Part shown: in pieces, positions 54,715 to 64,000 of the stretch
Position numbering within the stretch: position 1 is the stretch's first letter
Layout of the letters: each line of letters starts with the position of its first letter
Assembly: GCF_902459465.1 (NCBI RefSeq)
Contig: NC_047069.1
Coordinates: 4,621,171-4,685,170, forward strand
Direction of reading: 5' to 3'
Origin: Asterias rubens
Lineage: Eukaryota; Echinodermata; Asteroidea; Forcipulatida; Asteriidae
DNA: 64,000 nt
Notes under the pieces: model-generated
Databases searched by the model: none
What the model was told of the DNA's origin: nothing
Seen by the model: only the letters and a program-made list of their open reading frames with translations
Position numbers and translations under genes: made by a program

Positions 54715-57700
54715 TCGAAGTCTTATATAGCGCACGTATCTACCAAACAAGGTACTCAAGGCGCTGAGTATATACAAACTTTTAGAAAAATAGGTTATTG
54801 CAGTGATGAATTCTGAGACCCAATTATTTAGCATCTTATAAGGGTTTACAAGGTGCTACGGTGCATTAAGCAGCCACAACCAGGAACACCGGGGTGAACC
54901 CCTTCTCTTTTCGATAAGTGCACTGGGTTCTTTTACATGCGTTACACAACACATGGGACCAACGGCTTTACGTCCCATCCGAAGGACGAAGCAATGGTTA
55001 AGTGTCTTGCTCAAGGACACAGTGTCACGGGTGGGGATTCGAACCCACACTCTGCTGATCAGAAACACCAGAGTTTGAACTCGGTGCTCTTAACCGCTCT
55101 TGTAAGCACAAATATTAAGCAGAGAGAAACCTTACTCAGCAGACACAGGTTACCAGCCATCATGCCATGAAGTTCACATTGTTGTGATTGGTGCGCGCTC
55201 TTTTTTTGCTAAACCAAGATATTTTTAAGCAATATTTTCTGCTAAATAGCTTTTTGAAATTACATGGGCCCATGTCCCAACACACTGCACCATTTACATG
55301 TACTACCTATGACTAGTTATATAACCAAAGCAGCAAGGTTAAATTATGGATTCGCTCAAAAAACCAATAACTTTAACGACAGGCCTAGTACCTTCTAAAA
55401 ATGCTGGTAGGCTATGAGGGAAGGTACATCATGTACATTTCTTGTTGTTGAAAGTTCGAGTTCCAAACTCTGTTTGTATATAATACAATCACAGGTGTAA
55501 CTGTTTTGGATTGCCGATCTTTTGCAGTTTGACCTTGCTTATTGTTGACATCTCTTATCTACAACAAAAGTTCTCTCAGCTGGACAGTATTTATTTAAAA
55601 AATATACTTGACTTTTGAATTTGTAGTTTCCACCTATGTCAACAAGTAAAGTACCCTGATGTTGTCTCGGTCGTATAATTTAAACAAATAATATGGGTGT
55701 AGTAATAATAAATGTATTGCATGGTTTGTACACTTGTGTTTAGTGTTCATTAATATTACACGTAACGCACGTACCAATACGCCGTATCTTTTACCAGATG
55801 AGGGCGCTCTAAATAATAATTGTCTCATTTCTGGGGGGTATACGTCATTCGTCGGCACAGTTTTATCACTGGCGTTCTGTCACTTCTGTTCGCTGTTGTT
55901 TTTAGTTGCTTTAGAGATGAATTAAAATGGCTCTTTTAGGAGTCTTATTGTCCATGATGGATATGATGTCTGTGTTGGTAATGTGTCCCAGTCTTTATAA
56001 CTGTTTTGAATGATACCCCCGCAAGTGATAACAATATTTTTGAGAGCGCCCTCACGTGATCAAAAGTATGGGCAATAGTCGTACACGAAATCTGCATGTC
56101 TGTATCTGATCCTGAACAGAAATCTGTGTGGAGTATTTGTTGGTCTTTTATTAGATTGTAATTATTAATTATTTGTTGATATTGTTAGGTAAATTTGTAC
56201 AAATCGGGTGAGTTTCTAACACACCAACTTGATCTTTCTTGCGATTTATCCAGAATGTATAAACAAGGTTGTCCCTGAGTGTGACATTTAACCATCATTG
56301 CTTCATCTTTTGGATGGGAATTACTCAGATAGTCTTGTGTGCACCTGTCGTTAAGATTTAGGGGTTGGCCCCAGTGTTGCTGGTTTACTTTTAAAAAGAC
56401 ACTCATGATTCCACCTGTATTGTAGATTTACTTTTGCTAATTTAACAACAAGATTAGGCTATGTAGCCAAACCTTCTGAGAGCCATGACTTCTTGCAATG
56501 ATACGGCACATTACGATGGATGACAACAGATTTTGTCACTGCCATATTACATCGTTGCAATGAACTAGCATCACTACATAAAGCATTTTGTTTAAAGGTG
56601 TTGGACGGCAAATACAATGCAATGCACACACATTGTCTTTTAGAATACCTTCTGTAGATGTATAGTGAGGCCACATCTTATTGCTTTGTTACGAAAGTTG
56701 ACAATAAATCCGTTGTGATTGTTTGAAAAAAATGTGATGTAGACACACAGTTTACCTGAGCACCTTTGGTCCACATTTTCATTGCATATTTATTTCCATT
56801 TTACGTGTTTTAAGAGTCAAAATGTATCGTATAAATCATAAAGTCAGTTAAAGCACAAAATTTTGCTTAGCTCACAAAAATCCCACCGTCATCTCATTGA
56901 CACTTTGTGACAGGTATCAAGCTACAATATACCTTTTATTTTTGCTCTAAAGGCCGTCACGGACACTTTTGGTAAATACTCAAAATAATTGTTAGTATAA
57001 AAACTTATTAAAGAGCAATGGAGAGCTGTTGATAGTACAAAACATTGGGTGAAATTGTTCCCTCTGAAGTAACGTAGTTTTTGAGAAAGAGGTAATTTCT
57101 CAATCAAATAATAAAGACTTCAGGCCTGAAGCCTTTTATTATGCATCTGAAAGCACACAAAAGTGTGCAACAAGGGTTTTTGTTTGTTTCATTACTCTCT
57201 TGCTACTTCGATGACCATTTGAGTCAAATTTTTCACAGTTTTGTTGTTTAATGCATTTGTGGGGATACACCAAGTGAGAAAACTGGTCTTTGACAATTAC
57301 TAAAGGTGTCCAGGGGTCGATTTCACAAACAAACTTAGGACCAGTCCTAACTTTAAACTAGTCCTAACCTAGGAGATATAAAAACTTAAGGCTAGTCCTA
57401 CTAAAGTTAGGACGAGTAACTACATGTAGTCCTAACTCGAGATGATACTAGTCCTAACTTGTTTGTGAACTCCAACCCAGTGCCTTGAAAGTGGTTTATA
57501 AAATGTTGTCGTAGTTGTGTTTTGACGCAAGTTGCAAATTTTCTTCCTGAGAAGTACTCCACGGATTAAGGGCTAGATTTGTGAAATATTTTTCGTTCTC
57601 ACTTCAAAACTAATAAATTTAATGCTTGGGAAGTATCAACCATTACATGATTAGCTCATAAGCTAGAAGGTTAGTGTCCGTATGTGATTGTATGTGTTTA

Positions 57701-60700
57701 GTTACATCTCAGGTGATCTGTTACTCGACTATAGAGGGCCTGTGGCCCATGAATCATTTCAAAACATTTTCTTTTCATCACTCATGTTAGTTGTCGTGTT
57801 TTTTTCCCCCACTCCCCTCATTCCAATTTCATTCATAGTTCTCTTTTGCCGATGGCGACAGTGGTGATGTAGATAATCCGGTAGGTTTTGATTTATTGCG
57901 TTTTAGGATGAGCTTTTTCCGTAGACGCATGAGTTTGGAGGCAGATTGTATGGGTGTTGCTGTGGTTTAGTTTATGTAGATTTATGCAGATTTATACAAT
58001 GTTTTGTTTCCTTTTTTTATATTATTTATGCACATTATATTCATTTGTCATTCATCATACTTCACTTGTTATCACATTTGTAATTAACAATTGGGTTTTA
58101 CCAAATTTGGGGTTTTCCGTAATTACATCATTGTCATCATCTTTTTGTTGGTGTGGGATGTTTCCAAATGGATGTTCTTCCAACTGTGTATTTAACTCCA
58201 ATTTATATTCACATACTACACAACACAATATTTTGTCATTATCACTCCCTGATCAAGAGTCTCTACCCAATTAGGAGTCCCTTGTCTAAGCCCCTCAGAT
58301 CAGACGAACCCATCTGCCTGATTTTGATGGATTTGTTATGGTTGGAATTCAGTTGAAAATTCTTTTTCTTTAAAGTGTGGCTCATGGTTTTGTGTGGTTT
58401 TATGTGAGTGTGCTTGTTCCAATATTTGTGCATGTTGTTACTTTACAGTGTACAGTGGAAATGGGTCACTGTTAATTTTGGTCATGCAATTAAAAATTGA
58501 TGTTTAATTTCTTTTAGAGGATTTTTGCAACTAACCTTTACAGTAAACCCAGCACAAACCAAGCATTCTTTCGGATTAAGTCTCTATGCCTTTTGCATGG
58601 GCCAATGATAAACTCTATGTTGATTTCAATTTCTTTTACTCCATGGAAATGCATTTTTGCATGCTGCAAGGGCAGGCACCAGAAATGTTCAGGTGCAAGA
58701 TTTAGAAAGTTATTTTTTGTTTTCTTTTTAATACACCCAGCTAATAACTTTAGCATAGCATGACAAAAGCATGATGTTGTTGATATTTCAAAGGGAAAAT
58801 TGAATACTTGGTGAGAGGAGATTAGCACGATGCATGAGGTGGAAGGGATTTTACTCATTCTCACTGAGAAAAATAACAATAATAATAATATTAACTAGTT
58901 CTTATAAAGCGCATTTCATAATAAACGCCTCAATGCGCTTTACATTTGTGTCCTGGTCATTGGGTAGATGACATCCTCGCAACCTTTCTCAGCTCCCTCG
59001 GGAGTATACCGCGCTGAGCTGCCATGGCACTCCAGAGGCTTTTTCACACAAAATATATCAACCTCTACCCTCGCAGTTACAAGCAGCTTAAATAGTGATC
59101 ATATAACAAGGTTAGCACCCAAACCAACCTCCCTCTCAAGCTAACCTACTCCTCATATTTCTCATACATCATATTTGTATGATTTTTTTATCTTGAGTCA
59201 GATTTGTAAGATCAGCGATTAATTTAAATGTTACACAATTGTTCATGATTAACTTGTGTTTAAAACCAAAAGTGTGCCGTAAGACCATATAGAGACGTCA
59301 AATTAAACAACGGTTTGTACAGAATAGCATTAATTAATTGTACTAAATCCATATTATTATTTGTAAAATACATGTATGTGTAGCTCTCCCAATGTAATAG
59401 AAAGTGCATTGTTCCCCTTGGCTGATGAACTTTAGTTTATAATCTGAATGGTTGAACCTAAGTTTTTTGTTATATACCCCTATTTATTTAAAAATTGTCA
59501 TATTGTTAACATCAATTTCTTTGTACGTTAAGGGAATGTCTAAAAAGTCAGGCACGTTCTAGTTGAAGAAAAAAAAAGATTCTGTGCGCACATGCCTTCA
59601 ATTCAATGGATTATTACATGTATAATACACTGTTCTGCTGGACCACTTCGCTTTGGCAAAGTACAGGATCAATCCCACATTAGTGCATATTTATGTGCAC
59701 ACTTTTTATATTCCAATGACATTACCTCGAGTTGGAATACTAACCGATCCAATTAGAACGTTCTTACCATTCCGATTTTTGAGACACTCGCTAAAGTTAA
59801 CTTTGTACGTATAATTTTAGCAAAATTAACAAATAACATAGTTGATTTAATACTTAATGGTATTAATACAAATAGTTACAAATTTTATTTTATTCTGCTT
59901 TTCCCATTTTTGTTCATAACAGTTTCAAGTTTTCAAATTTGTGATCTCTTCATTTTGTTGTGTTGATGTTTTATGTTGAATGCATTTAAACATGTATTGC
60001 AAGATTGAGTCTACAGTGCTAACACGCATCGGTGTATATGGGTAAAAACAAAGATGAATATTCTTTATCCGTGATGCAAATTTAACACCTCTTGATCTTG
60101 CAAATGTAGAGTGTCGTACTTACATGTATGGTACATTTTTTAGTTTAAAGTCACAGGAAAAAAAATTGCGAAAAAAATTCATGGCCAATTCCTGAGTGAA
60201 AGGAACTTCCATTTAGAGTCAGATTTTTCATTGGGAACAGTTTTCATGGTATAAAGGAGAAGTTTATTGACGTATACTGTGCAAAATCCTTATAATATTA
60301 AAATGTTTAAATGCGCGACATGCGCCGAACAAGCTGAGAGAGGACACATCATGCAGCAACTCTGCCCCATTCCCATACATGGAAGGTCTCCCATCCACTT
60401 ACTGACCATTGTCAATGCCAGTTACAATTGGCAGTTAGTTAACGCCATTAGCTCTAACAGAAAACAAACAATTGCTGCAGTAGAAATTCTCAACGTGTCC
60501 ATAGAAAAAAGCTCTTAAAAATAGTTAGAGACAAACAAGTGCATAGTCTACTTTTAATAGTTTAGCAAACAAATGGAAGTACATGGCAACGTTTGAGTTC
60601 AGTGATGTTAAGTACGATTTGAAACTTTGCATGATGGAAGCATAACTAAGAGAGGTTTGCGGTAACACAATGTTAATATCTCTTTTTGAGAAGTGTTGGT

Positions 60701-63700
60701 TCTGATAAGAACTGGTAGTTAACGAATCAACGTTTTGACCAGTACGCTCTGATCAATCTGAGGGCCATTCATTCTAAACATCCCTCTGAAGACAATCAGA
60801 GCAAACTGATCGAAGCGATGAGTAGTTAACCACCAGTTCATTTTTAGAACCATTACTACTCAAAAAGAGATACTCGCATGGTGTTACCGCAAACCTGTCT
60901 TAGTTCTTAGTGGAGATGTTGAACAGATTTCGCCATCCAATTTTGATGTTGTTTGGTTTTTATTTTATTCGTCAGAATCCACAAGACGAGATTGTAGCAG
61001 CTACCGCCTACGTGAATCTGTTCCTGACCAGCATCACGGCCCCGCCCCTCATGAAGGGCTTCCTTCACTACCTGTGCATGGGTCAACATGAGGGTCAATT
61101 AGTGTTAGAGTCATTGCTGTCAAGGTTTAGCACTAACTCCAGGGTAACTAGAACAAGTTCTTATATAAATGTAATGCATTTCACAATAACCATCTCAATG
61201 TGCTCTACATTAGTGCCCTGGGCCCAATTTCATAGAGCTGCTTAAGCACAAAATTTTGCTTAAGCAAAAAAAAACCTTCCCTAGTAAAATTAATTTACCA
61301 GCCAAAACTCCTCTCAATTGTTATGCTTAGTAAACAACAGCTAAATACCAGTCACAAGCAATGTATATTGCATACAATTTTGGCCAGTAACATGTGTAAA
61401 ATAAGCGAGCTATTTTTGTGCTTAAGCAAATTTTTTGCTTAAGCAGCTAGCTCTATGAAATTGGCCCCTGGTCATTGGGCCAATAACATTCCTTTAAGCT
61501 TTCTCAGCTCCCTGGGGAGTATACAACCTGGGCAACTGTATCACTCCAAAGGCTTTTTCATTTGCTAACAGAATGCATCTTCCGGTAACAAGAAAATGAA
61601 TGACGTCAAAATACAAATCCATGGTTAACACACAATATGACCGCCTAATTCTCTTGCTAACCTGTGAAATGCGCTTTTGCTTGAGCACATTTTTCTGCTT
61701 AAATAGTTAGCACAAACATTTGCTTACCATTAAGCAGCTCTATGAAATTGGCCCCTTGTCAGAAAGAAGGTTAATTTGCTTGAAATTTGCTTTAAAAACA
61801 TTCAGGTCAATAAAGTTTGCTAACTGGTTCCCTAAGACAAACTTTGACTTTTTACTTACGATAATCACTGTGCATTTCAGCCTCCAGTTCAGACTAGGAT
61901 CAAACTTTTAGATAAAGCTTAACCTATTTTAGATTAGGATTCAAATTTTTAGATTAAGGCACAGACATTTGCAGATACCAATTGTAGTTTACCACGGTCA
62001 ACAGCTCAATCTTCTCTGTTAAGAAATGTTTGCTTCAATATGTTTAATAAATATTTAAATGATACAATGTGTCATTTTTTTCCAGTTGTGTCTTGTGACA
62101 CTGTCGTTGTTTGACACCCTGGTGAACCTGAACTGTGAGGACTTCATGCTAGAACTTATCCTTAGGTATGTTGTGGAGATAAAACCAAACAAAAGCCCTT
62201 TTCACACGGCCAAACTGTAGCCAGGGGTGGATTTCACAAAGAGTTAGGACTAGTCTTATCTTGAGTTAGGACCAGCTACTCGTCCTAACTTAGGACTATC
62301 CATGCAATTTGTATATCTCCTAGGACTAGTCCTAACTTAGGACTAGTCCTAACTCTTTGTGAAATCGACCCCTGGGTCCTTTGCTACAAAATTTACGAGC
62401 GTGGATTGTTCATTTGTTATCACTGTGTGGGACTGATTTTGTGAGGTTTCCCACTGAAGCTAAAAAAACTAACAACCCTTGTGCGACATGAGAGTGATAT
62501 GACGAATTGGTAATCCTGATCACCTTGATTGGACAAGATAGCACCCACAATAGCATGCGCTGTATGGGCATTTTCTCCTAGGAAGTCGTTCAATAAACAT
62601 GGATTCCTTTCACACGATGATGTAGCCCACGTCCTTGGTCAAAACTTCCGCTAGTGTAAGATTTCGTCGTAGGTCCGGACCTCCGACAAAATGTAGCAAT
62701 GTTGGACAAGATTTGACAAGGGACCCTGGACACTCCAAAACTTGTTGTCCTTTCACACGAGGTGCATTTTGTAAAATCTAACGACCATGCCACAATTTAG
62801 CAAGGGATCCTTGCTAAATTGCTCTCGTGTGAAAGGGGCTAAAGTGACACATGTAATAACCTAGTTCTATTGTGTATGTATCCTTAGGGCAAGGGCCTTG
62901 TCACTCAAGGCAACCTTTACAGGCAACTTGGAGGCAACCAACTACAGTGCATGCTTATTGCTAACAGACTACTTTGGTCGCGCATTGGTATACTTTTAAA
63001 CAAGGTCTTACTACCCCAAGACAAACATTTGAACATTTGAATATGAATGCATTTCTTCTTGGAAATTGCCTTGAACTGGTTGCCTGTGAATTGCCTTGTT
63101 TGACATGGTCGTTATGCTACTGTTTCTAAACCTTGCCACATTGACAAGTTATTCTTGACATACATTTGTGTTTTTAATTTCATAAAATAATGTTATCTAT
63201 TTTTTATATTTTTTTTCAGTTTGATTTGGACTATTTTGTAGCAGCCCATTTATGCACTTGCGCCATCTTAAATACTATTGCAAGCATCCAGGGAATCCGA
63301 GCACAGTTAAAAATGAAATCAAGCTGTCAAGATGGTTGCCATGCTGTTACTTTGCCAGGTTTTAAAGTTGTGTACTACACTACTTCAAAATCAGCAGGCC
63401 ATGATGGTTGTCGGTGTTTCACCCAGAGTCCTTTGCGTGCCATTCATGCGCATTGGGACTGTAACATGCCCGTAATTATTTTGCAGAGCACAGGAAAGTT
63501 CTGATTGTACAGAGCTTACACACATCGGCGGTGTGTGTGGTTAAAACCAAAATTGATAACATAGATATAGCTGATACACCAGTGGTTTTCAACCTGTTAC
63601 TATGTGTAACCATTATTGTAGGTGTGCACTTAAAAAAAAAGAATTGATGAAAATGATGATTTGTTTGAACAACAGATACTTGGTGCCATGCAACCATTTG

Positions 63701-64000
63701 ATGGTCAGCCAGCGTAAAGCTATCCGACAGGTGGACCTGCACAGTAAGTCAGCAGACAGGTTCTTGTCGCTCCGACCGACCTGTTGCAAGACCAAACCCA
63801 CTAAAGAGGAACCCAAAAAACCAGTGACAGTCCCAGCAGCTAGTGATGCCAACAGAATGTCCAATGGTAACTCGTCACCAGAGAAGAAACAGGTGAAACT
63901 TACTTTGCCGAGCCGTGTGTGGACCACCAGGGTTAAAGGCCAGATTGCCAAACAGCAAGAGCCTTCTCAAGCTGCCGACAAGCTCCCTTCATCGGCCAGT
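44985..64000 (+). CDS. FHIP1: FHIP1 (FAM160A), FHF complex HOOK-interacting subunit, 5' part
   Basis: FHIP proteins join FTS (AKTIP) and HOOK proteins in the FHF complex, which links dynein-dynactin to early endosomes. The exons are 44985-45168, 45754-46169, 46968-47174, 47574-47732, 49091-49177, 60976-61143, 62086-62165 and 63676 to beyond the window end, all GT-AG with compatible phases; 542 codons are visible. Family signatures are DPQACFEVFCSHWAQIKG near the start, LTIEENVMDQLLSWGLQCGE, QGPAKFLLFSLLIPFLHRDG with GQQARDALLLCISVS, LGALYSRLPRKLDIRVDHWH, LTREDWTVIPELCMFLHSLE with FCNAVVQ, FHDGFLVPVIGPALHQ, and YLVPCNHLMVSQRKAIRQVD. The start ATG at 44985 opens MSRLIRRLSGSSLSS and is the first in frame after stops. 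Vertebrates have FHIP1A and FHIP1B; which copy this represents cannot be told. The end lies outside the window. Confidence 0.92.
45754..47732 (+). CDS. FHIP1: FHIP1 exons 2-4: conserved helical-repeat core
   Basis: Exon 2 (416 bases) begins GIIVKQNASGGRFPRTKASF, and exons 3 and 4 hold the most conserved blocks (FLHRDGKVGQQARDALLL; DHWHCLTREDW; HSLEFCNAVVQ). The helical, Leu-rich pattern fits the alpha-solenoid of this family. All three exons end in phase 0. Confidence 0.9.
46655..46840 (-). repeat. dispersed repeat, family J (copy 2)
   Basis: On the plus strand GGTGCCCCTTCAAAAGTTTC, then CATTTGATTTTCCAATGGAA and TGCCCTCTCAAAGATGAAAT. It is the reverse complement of the copy at 26455. Intron 2 of FHIP1; a (CAAT)n run follows at 46895-46946. 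Confidence 0.65.
47225..47390 (-). repeat. dispersed repeat, family H (copy 1)
   Basis: Contains CTGTATACTCCCCATGGAGC, TGACCAGGGCACTTATGTAA and AAGCGCATTGAGATGTTATT. Inverted relatives are at 58880-59055 and 61145-61565. It continues into a minus-strand family S head at 47398-47495 (CTGCTGATCAGAAACACCAG), so H may be the body and tail of a longer SINE. Confidence 0.65.
47398..47495 (-). repeat. tRNA-derived SINE head, family S (copy on minus strand)
   Basis: The minus strand reads GTTGTGGCTGAGCAGTCAAG and then CTGGTGTTTCTGATCAGCAG, matching the heads at 1001 and 27309. It lies in FHIP1 intron 3. Confidence 0.65.
48950..48993. repeat. short tandem duplication, 23-base unit
   Basis: TTAGTAGTTGACCAAAAGCT occurs twice in direct succession in FHIP1 intron 4. 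Confidence 0.85.
49856..50032. repeat. foldback MITE, family B (copy in FHIP1 intron 5)
   Basis: The ends are GATTTCATAGAGGCTGCTTA and TAAGCAGCTCTATCAGCTTT followed by GTAAAATTGGTCCC. Confidence 0.7.
50384..50900 (-). mobile_element. Penelope-like 3'-end fragment interrupted by a MITE (family G, copy 4)
   Basis: Left part 50384-50480 holds TGCAGTAACACAGTG, GGTTCTGAAAAGAACCTGGG and CGTTTCGACCAGTATGCTCT followed by GATCGTC. The right part resumes at about 50873 with CTGGGAATGCTGGACTCTG, as in the uninterrupted copy at 11140-11160. A family A MITE fills the gap. Confidence 0.8.
50482..50871 (+). repeat. foldback MITE, family A (copy 4), nested in a Penelope-like fragment
   Basis: The ends are AAAGACAGTGGACACTATTG and CCAATAGTGTCCACTGCCTT, flanked by TA on both sides. 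Comparing the empty site in the intact fragment (near 11140) supports insertion at TA. Confidence 0.9.
51383..52260 (+). repeat. foldback MITE, family A (copy 5), split by a second element
   Basis: The left portion (51383-51635) runs from TGTCAAAGATCAGTCTTCTC to ACAATGTTTTATA. The right portion (52168-52260) resumes CTATCAACCTCTTCCCATTA and ends GTGTCCACTGCCTTTA. About 530 bases are inserted between them. Confidence 0.8.
51636..52167. repeat. foldback insertion inside the family A MITE
   Basis: Contains two foldbacks. The first (51735-51800) repeats GCGCTAGTCCG...GACTAGCACACGGCG. The second (about 51995-52167) is a near-perfect palindrome with arms GATCCCCGGAGCGTTCTATT / AATAGAACGCTCCGGGGATC around CCTCGGCTTCGCCTCGGG. 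The GGCTTCGCC-type centre resembles GGCGGAGCC in the tandem unit at 6329. Confidence 0.8.
52614..52741. repeat. foldback MITE, family B (diverged)
   Basis: The left end is GAGCCCAATATCATAAAGCC and the right end is AAGCAGCTTCATGAAATTGG. The interior is degraded. Confidence 0.6.
53408..53470 (-). repeat. tRNA-derived SINE head fragment
   Basis: The minus strand reads GGTTAGACTTCAGAACTTTG, then GGTTGTGGGTTCGAATCCGG, a B box. It does not complete a functional tRNA cloverleaf. Confidence 0.55.
54115..54625 (-). repeat. dispersed repeat, family J (copy 3), interrupted by a family A MITE
   Basis: Left part 54115-54186 (GTTCCCCTTGAAAAGTTCCA) and right part 54557-54625 (GATTTTCCAATGGAAGTACC, CCCTCTCAAAGATGAAATCC) are continuous in the intact copy at 46655-46840. 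Confidence 0.75.
54187..54556 (+). repeat. foldback MITE, family A (copy 6), nested in family J
   Basis: The ends are AAGACATTGGACACTATTGG and CCAATAGTGTCCACTGCCTT, flanked by TA. It has the same internal GAGACCTCAAGTTC/GAGGTCTC foldback. Confidence 0.9.
54677..55098 (-). repeat. long tRNA-derived SINE with (TAT)n tail
   Basis: The head on the minus strand (55098-55022) reads GAGCGGTTAAGAGCACCGAG and GGGTTCGAATCCCCACCC. The body includes GACGTAAAGCCGTTGGTCCC, and the 3' end is a (TTA)n microsatellite at 54713-54677. It is one of the better preserved copies. Confidence 0.75.
55100..55272. repeat. foldback MITE, family B
   Basis: Starts TTGTAAGCACAAATATTAAG, contains GGTTACCAGCCATCATGCCA and ends GCTAAATAGCTTTTTGAAAT followed by TACATGGGCCC. 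It abuts the SINE head. Confidence 0.6.
56948..57311 (-). repeat. foldback MITE, family A (copy 7, diverged)
   Basis: The left end is AAAGGCCGTCACGGACACTT and the right end is GACAATTACTAAAGGTGTCC. The interior GAGAGCTGTTGATAGTACAA matches copy 1 orientation. Confidence 0.75.
57312..57478. repeat. foldback MITE, family C (copy 2)
   Basis: The ends are GGTCGATTTCACAAACAAAC and GTTTGTGAACTCCAACC, with repeated TAGTCCTAAC words. It abuts the family A copy on its left. Confidence 0.8.
57839..57880 (+). CDS. FHIP1: candidate 42-base microexon of FHIP1
   Basis: A strong pyrimidine tract and ATTCATAG precede, and GTAGGT follows, a 42-base segment encoding FSFADGDSGDVDNP. Both flanking FHIP1 junctions are phase 0, so it would add 14 acidic residues between GPALHQ and NPQDEIVAATAY without a frame change. 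Inclusion is probably optional. Confidence 0.5.
58880..59055 (+). repeat. dispersed repeat, family H (copy 2)
   Basis: (AAT)n, then AACTAGTTCTTATAAAGCGC, TCAATGCGCTTTACATTTGT, GTCCTGGTCATTGGGTAGAT and AGCTCCCTCGGGAGTATACC. It is the reverse complement of the 47225 copy. Confidence 0.7.
60005..60060 (+). repeat. family T SINE tail fragment
   Basis: GAGTCTACAGTGCTAACACG and CATCGGTGTATATGGGTAAA match the tail of the SINEs at 2990-4635. A similar tail is at 63505-63560 (ACACACATCGGCGG...GGTTAAAACC). Confidence 0.5.
60655..60897. mobile_element. inverted pair of Penelope-like 3'-end fragments (family G, copies 5 and 6)
   Basis: A minus-oriented copy (60655-60770: TTTGCGGTAACACAATG, CCAGTACGCTCTGATCAATC) is followed after about 10 bases by a plus-oriented copy (60780-60897: GAAGACAATCAGAGCAAACT, GGTGTTACCGCAAACC). 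Together they form a long hairpin immediately upstream of FHIP1 exon 6. Confidence 0.75.
61145..61565 (+). repeat. dispersed repeat, family H (copy 3), interrupted by a family B MITE
   Basis: Left part 61145-61207 (AACAAGTTCTTATATAAATG, CATTAGTGCCCTGGG) and right part 61468-61565 (CCCTGGTCATTGGGCCAATA, AGCTCCCTGGGGAGTATACA) are contiguous in other copies. It starts directly after the donor of FHIP1 exon 6. Confidence 0.75.
61208..61468. repeat. foldback MITE, family B (nested in family H)
   Basis: The ends are CCAATTTCATAGAGCTGCTT and AGCTAGCTCTATGAAATTGG, with AAGCACAAAATTTTGCTTAA inside. Confidence 0.85.
61670..61755. repeat. foldback MITE, family B fragment
   Basis: TTTTGCTTGAGCACATTTTT and the right end ATTAAGCAGCTCTATGAAAT followed by TGGCCCC. 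The left end is lost. Confidence 0.6.
62194..62842. repeat. foldback element, family E, with a nested family C MITE
   Basis: The left end is AGCCCTTTTCACACGGCC and the right end is CTCTCGTGTGAAAGGGGCT. CCTTTCACACGATG and CCTTTCACACGAGG also occur inside. A complete family C copy (62222-62374) lies near the left end. It is in FHIP1 intron 7. Confidence 0.65.
62222..62374. repeat. foldback MITE, family C (copy 3)
   Basis: The ends are GGGGTGGATTTCACAAAGAG and CTCTTTGTGAAATCGACCCC, with GTTAGGACTAGTC arms. It is nearly symmetric. Confidence 0.85.
63676..64000 (+). CDS. FHIP1: FHIP1 exon 8 (partial at window end)
   Basis: Opens with the conserved YLVPCNHLMVSQRKAIRQVD and SKSADRFLSLRPTCC, then turns into a low-complexity Lys/Pro/Ser-rich linker (KPTKEEPKKPVTVPAASDA; RMSNGNSSPEKKQ). 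The exon has no donor before the window edge. The acceptor (AACAACAG) has a weak pyrimidine tract. Confidence 0.88.

Larger units (their letters stand above)
49178..60975. other. FHIP1: 11.8-kb FHIP1 intron 5, repeat-rich
   Basis: Apart from a candidate microexon (57839-57880), no coding sequence was supported. It hosts at least three family A MITEs, family B and C elements, a Penelope-like fragment interrupted by a MITE, a tRNA-like SINE head at 53408-53470 (minus) and a long SINE at 54677-55098. Confidence 0.8.

Noticed and set aside
63190-63504. 104-residue open frame preceded by a pyrimidine-rich AG
   Set aside because: It lies in FHIP1 intron 7, has no family resemblance, and joining it would break the match between exon 7 and YLVPCNHLMVSQ.

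Overview
The window is animal (metazoan) genomic DNA: AT-rich, intron-rich and dense in short foldback repeats, tRNA-derived SINEs and Penelope-like fragments. Gene content and repeat style suggest a marine invertebrate deuterostome, probably an echinoderm and possibly a sea star. The species is an inference; nothing in the window fixes it.

Layout, left to right. (1) 656-1924, plus strand: the last three coding exons of an unrecognised coiled-coil protein, with a GC-AG intron. (2) 1925-9449: 3' UTR and intergenic DNA made almost entirely of repeats. (3) 9450-13233, minus strand: a multi-exon gene of unknown function whose last two exons each carry one copy of a W/Y-rich domain; its stop codon lies in a MITE. 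A Penelope-like element remnant with a GIY-YIG endonuclease (11040-11815) sits in its intron. (4) 13451-13522, minus strand: an initiator methionine tRNA. (5) 14270-14620: a CCAAT/CRE-rich, promoter-like stretch. (6) 20586-39346, plus strand: a complete NUMA1 orthologue of 22 coding exons whose phases all agree, giving 2000 residues. A 2974-base exon encodes the rod, which contains a strikingly exact 91-residue repeat. (7) 39347-44984: NUMA1 3' UTR and intergenic DNA. (8) 44985 to the window end, plus strand: the 5' part (542 codons) of an FHIP1 (FAM160A) orthologue, with a candidate in-frame 42-base microexon in its 11.8-kb intron.

NuMA and FHIP1 both work with cytoplasmic dynein: NuMA recruits dynein-dynactin to spindle poles and cortex, and FHIP1 joins FTS and HOOK proteins in the FHF complex that links dynein to endosomes. 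They lie head to tail with about 5.6 kb between coding regions; functional meaning of that adjacency is speculative.

At least ten repeat families recur and are labelled A-J, S and T below. Several copies are nested, which gives insertion order and, for family A, a probable TA target site. All exon boundaries were read by eye from splice consensus, reading frame and family resemblance; no alignment or search was run.
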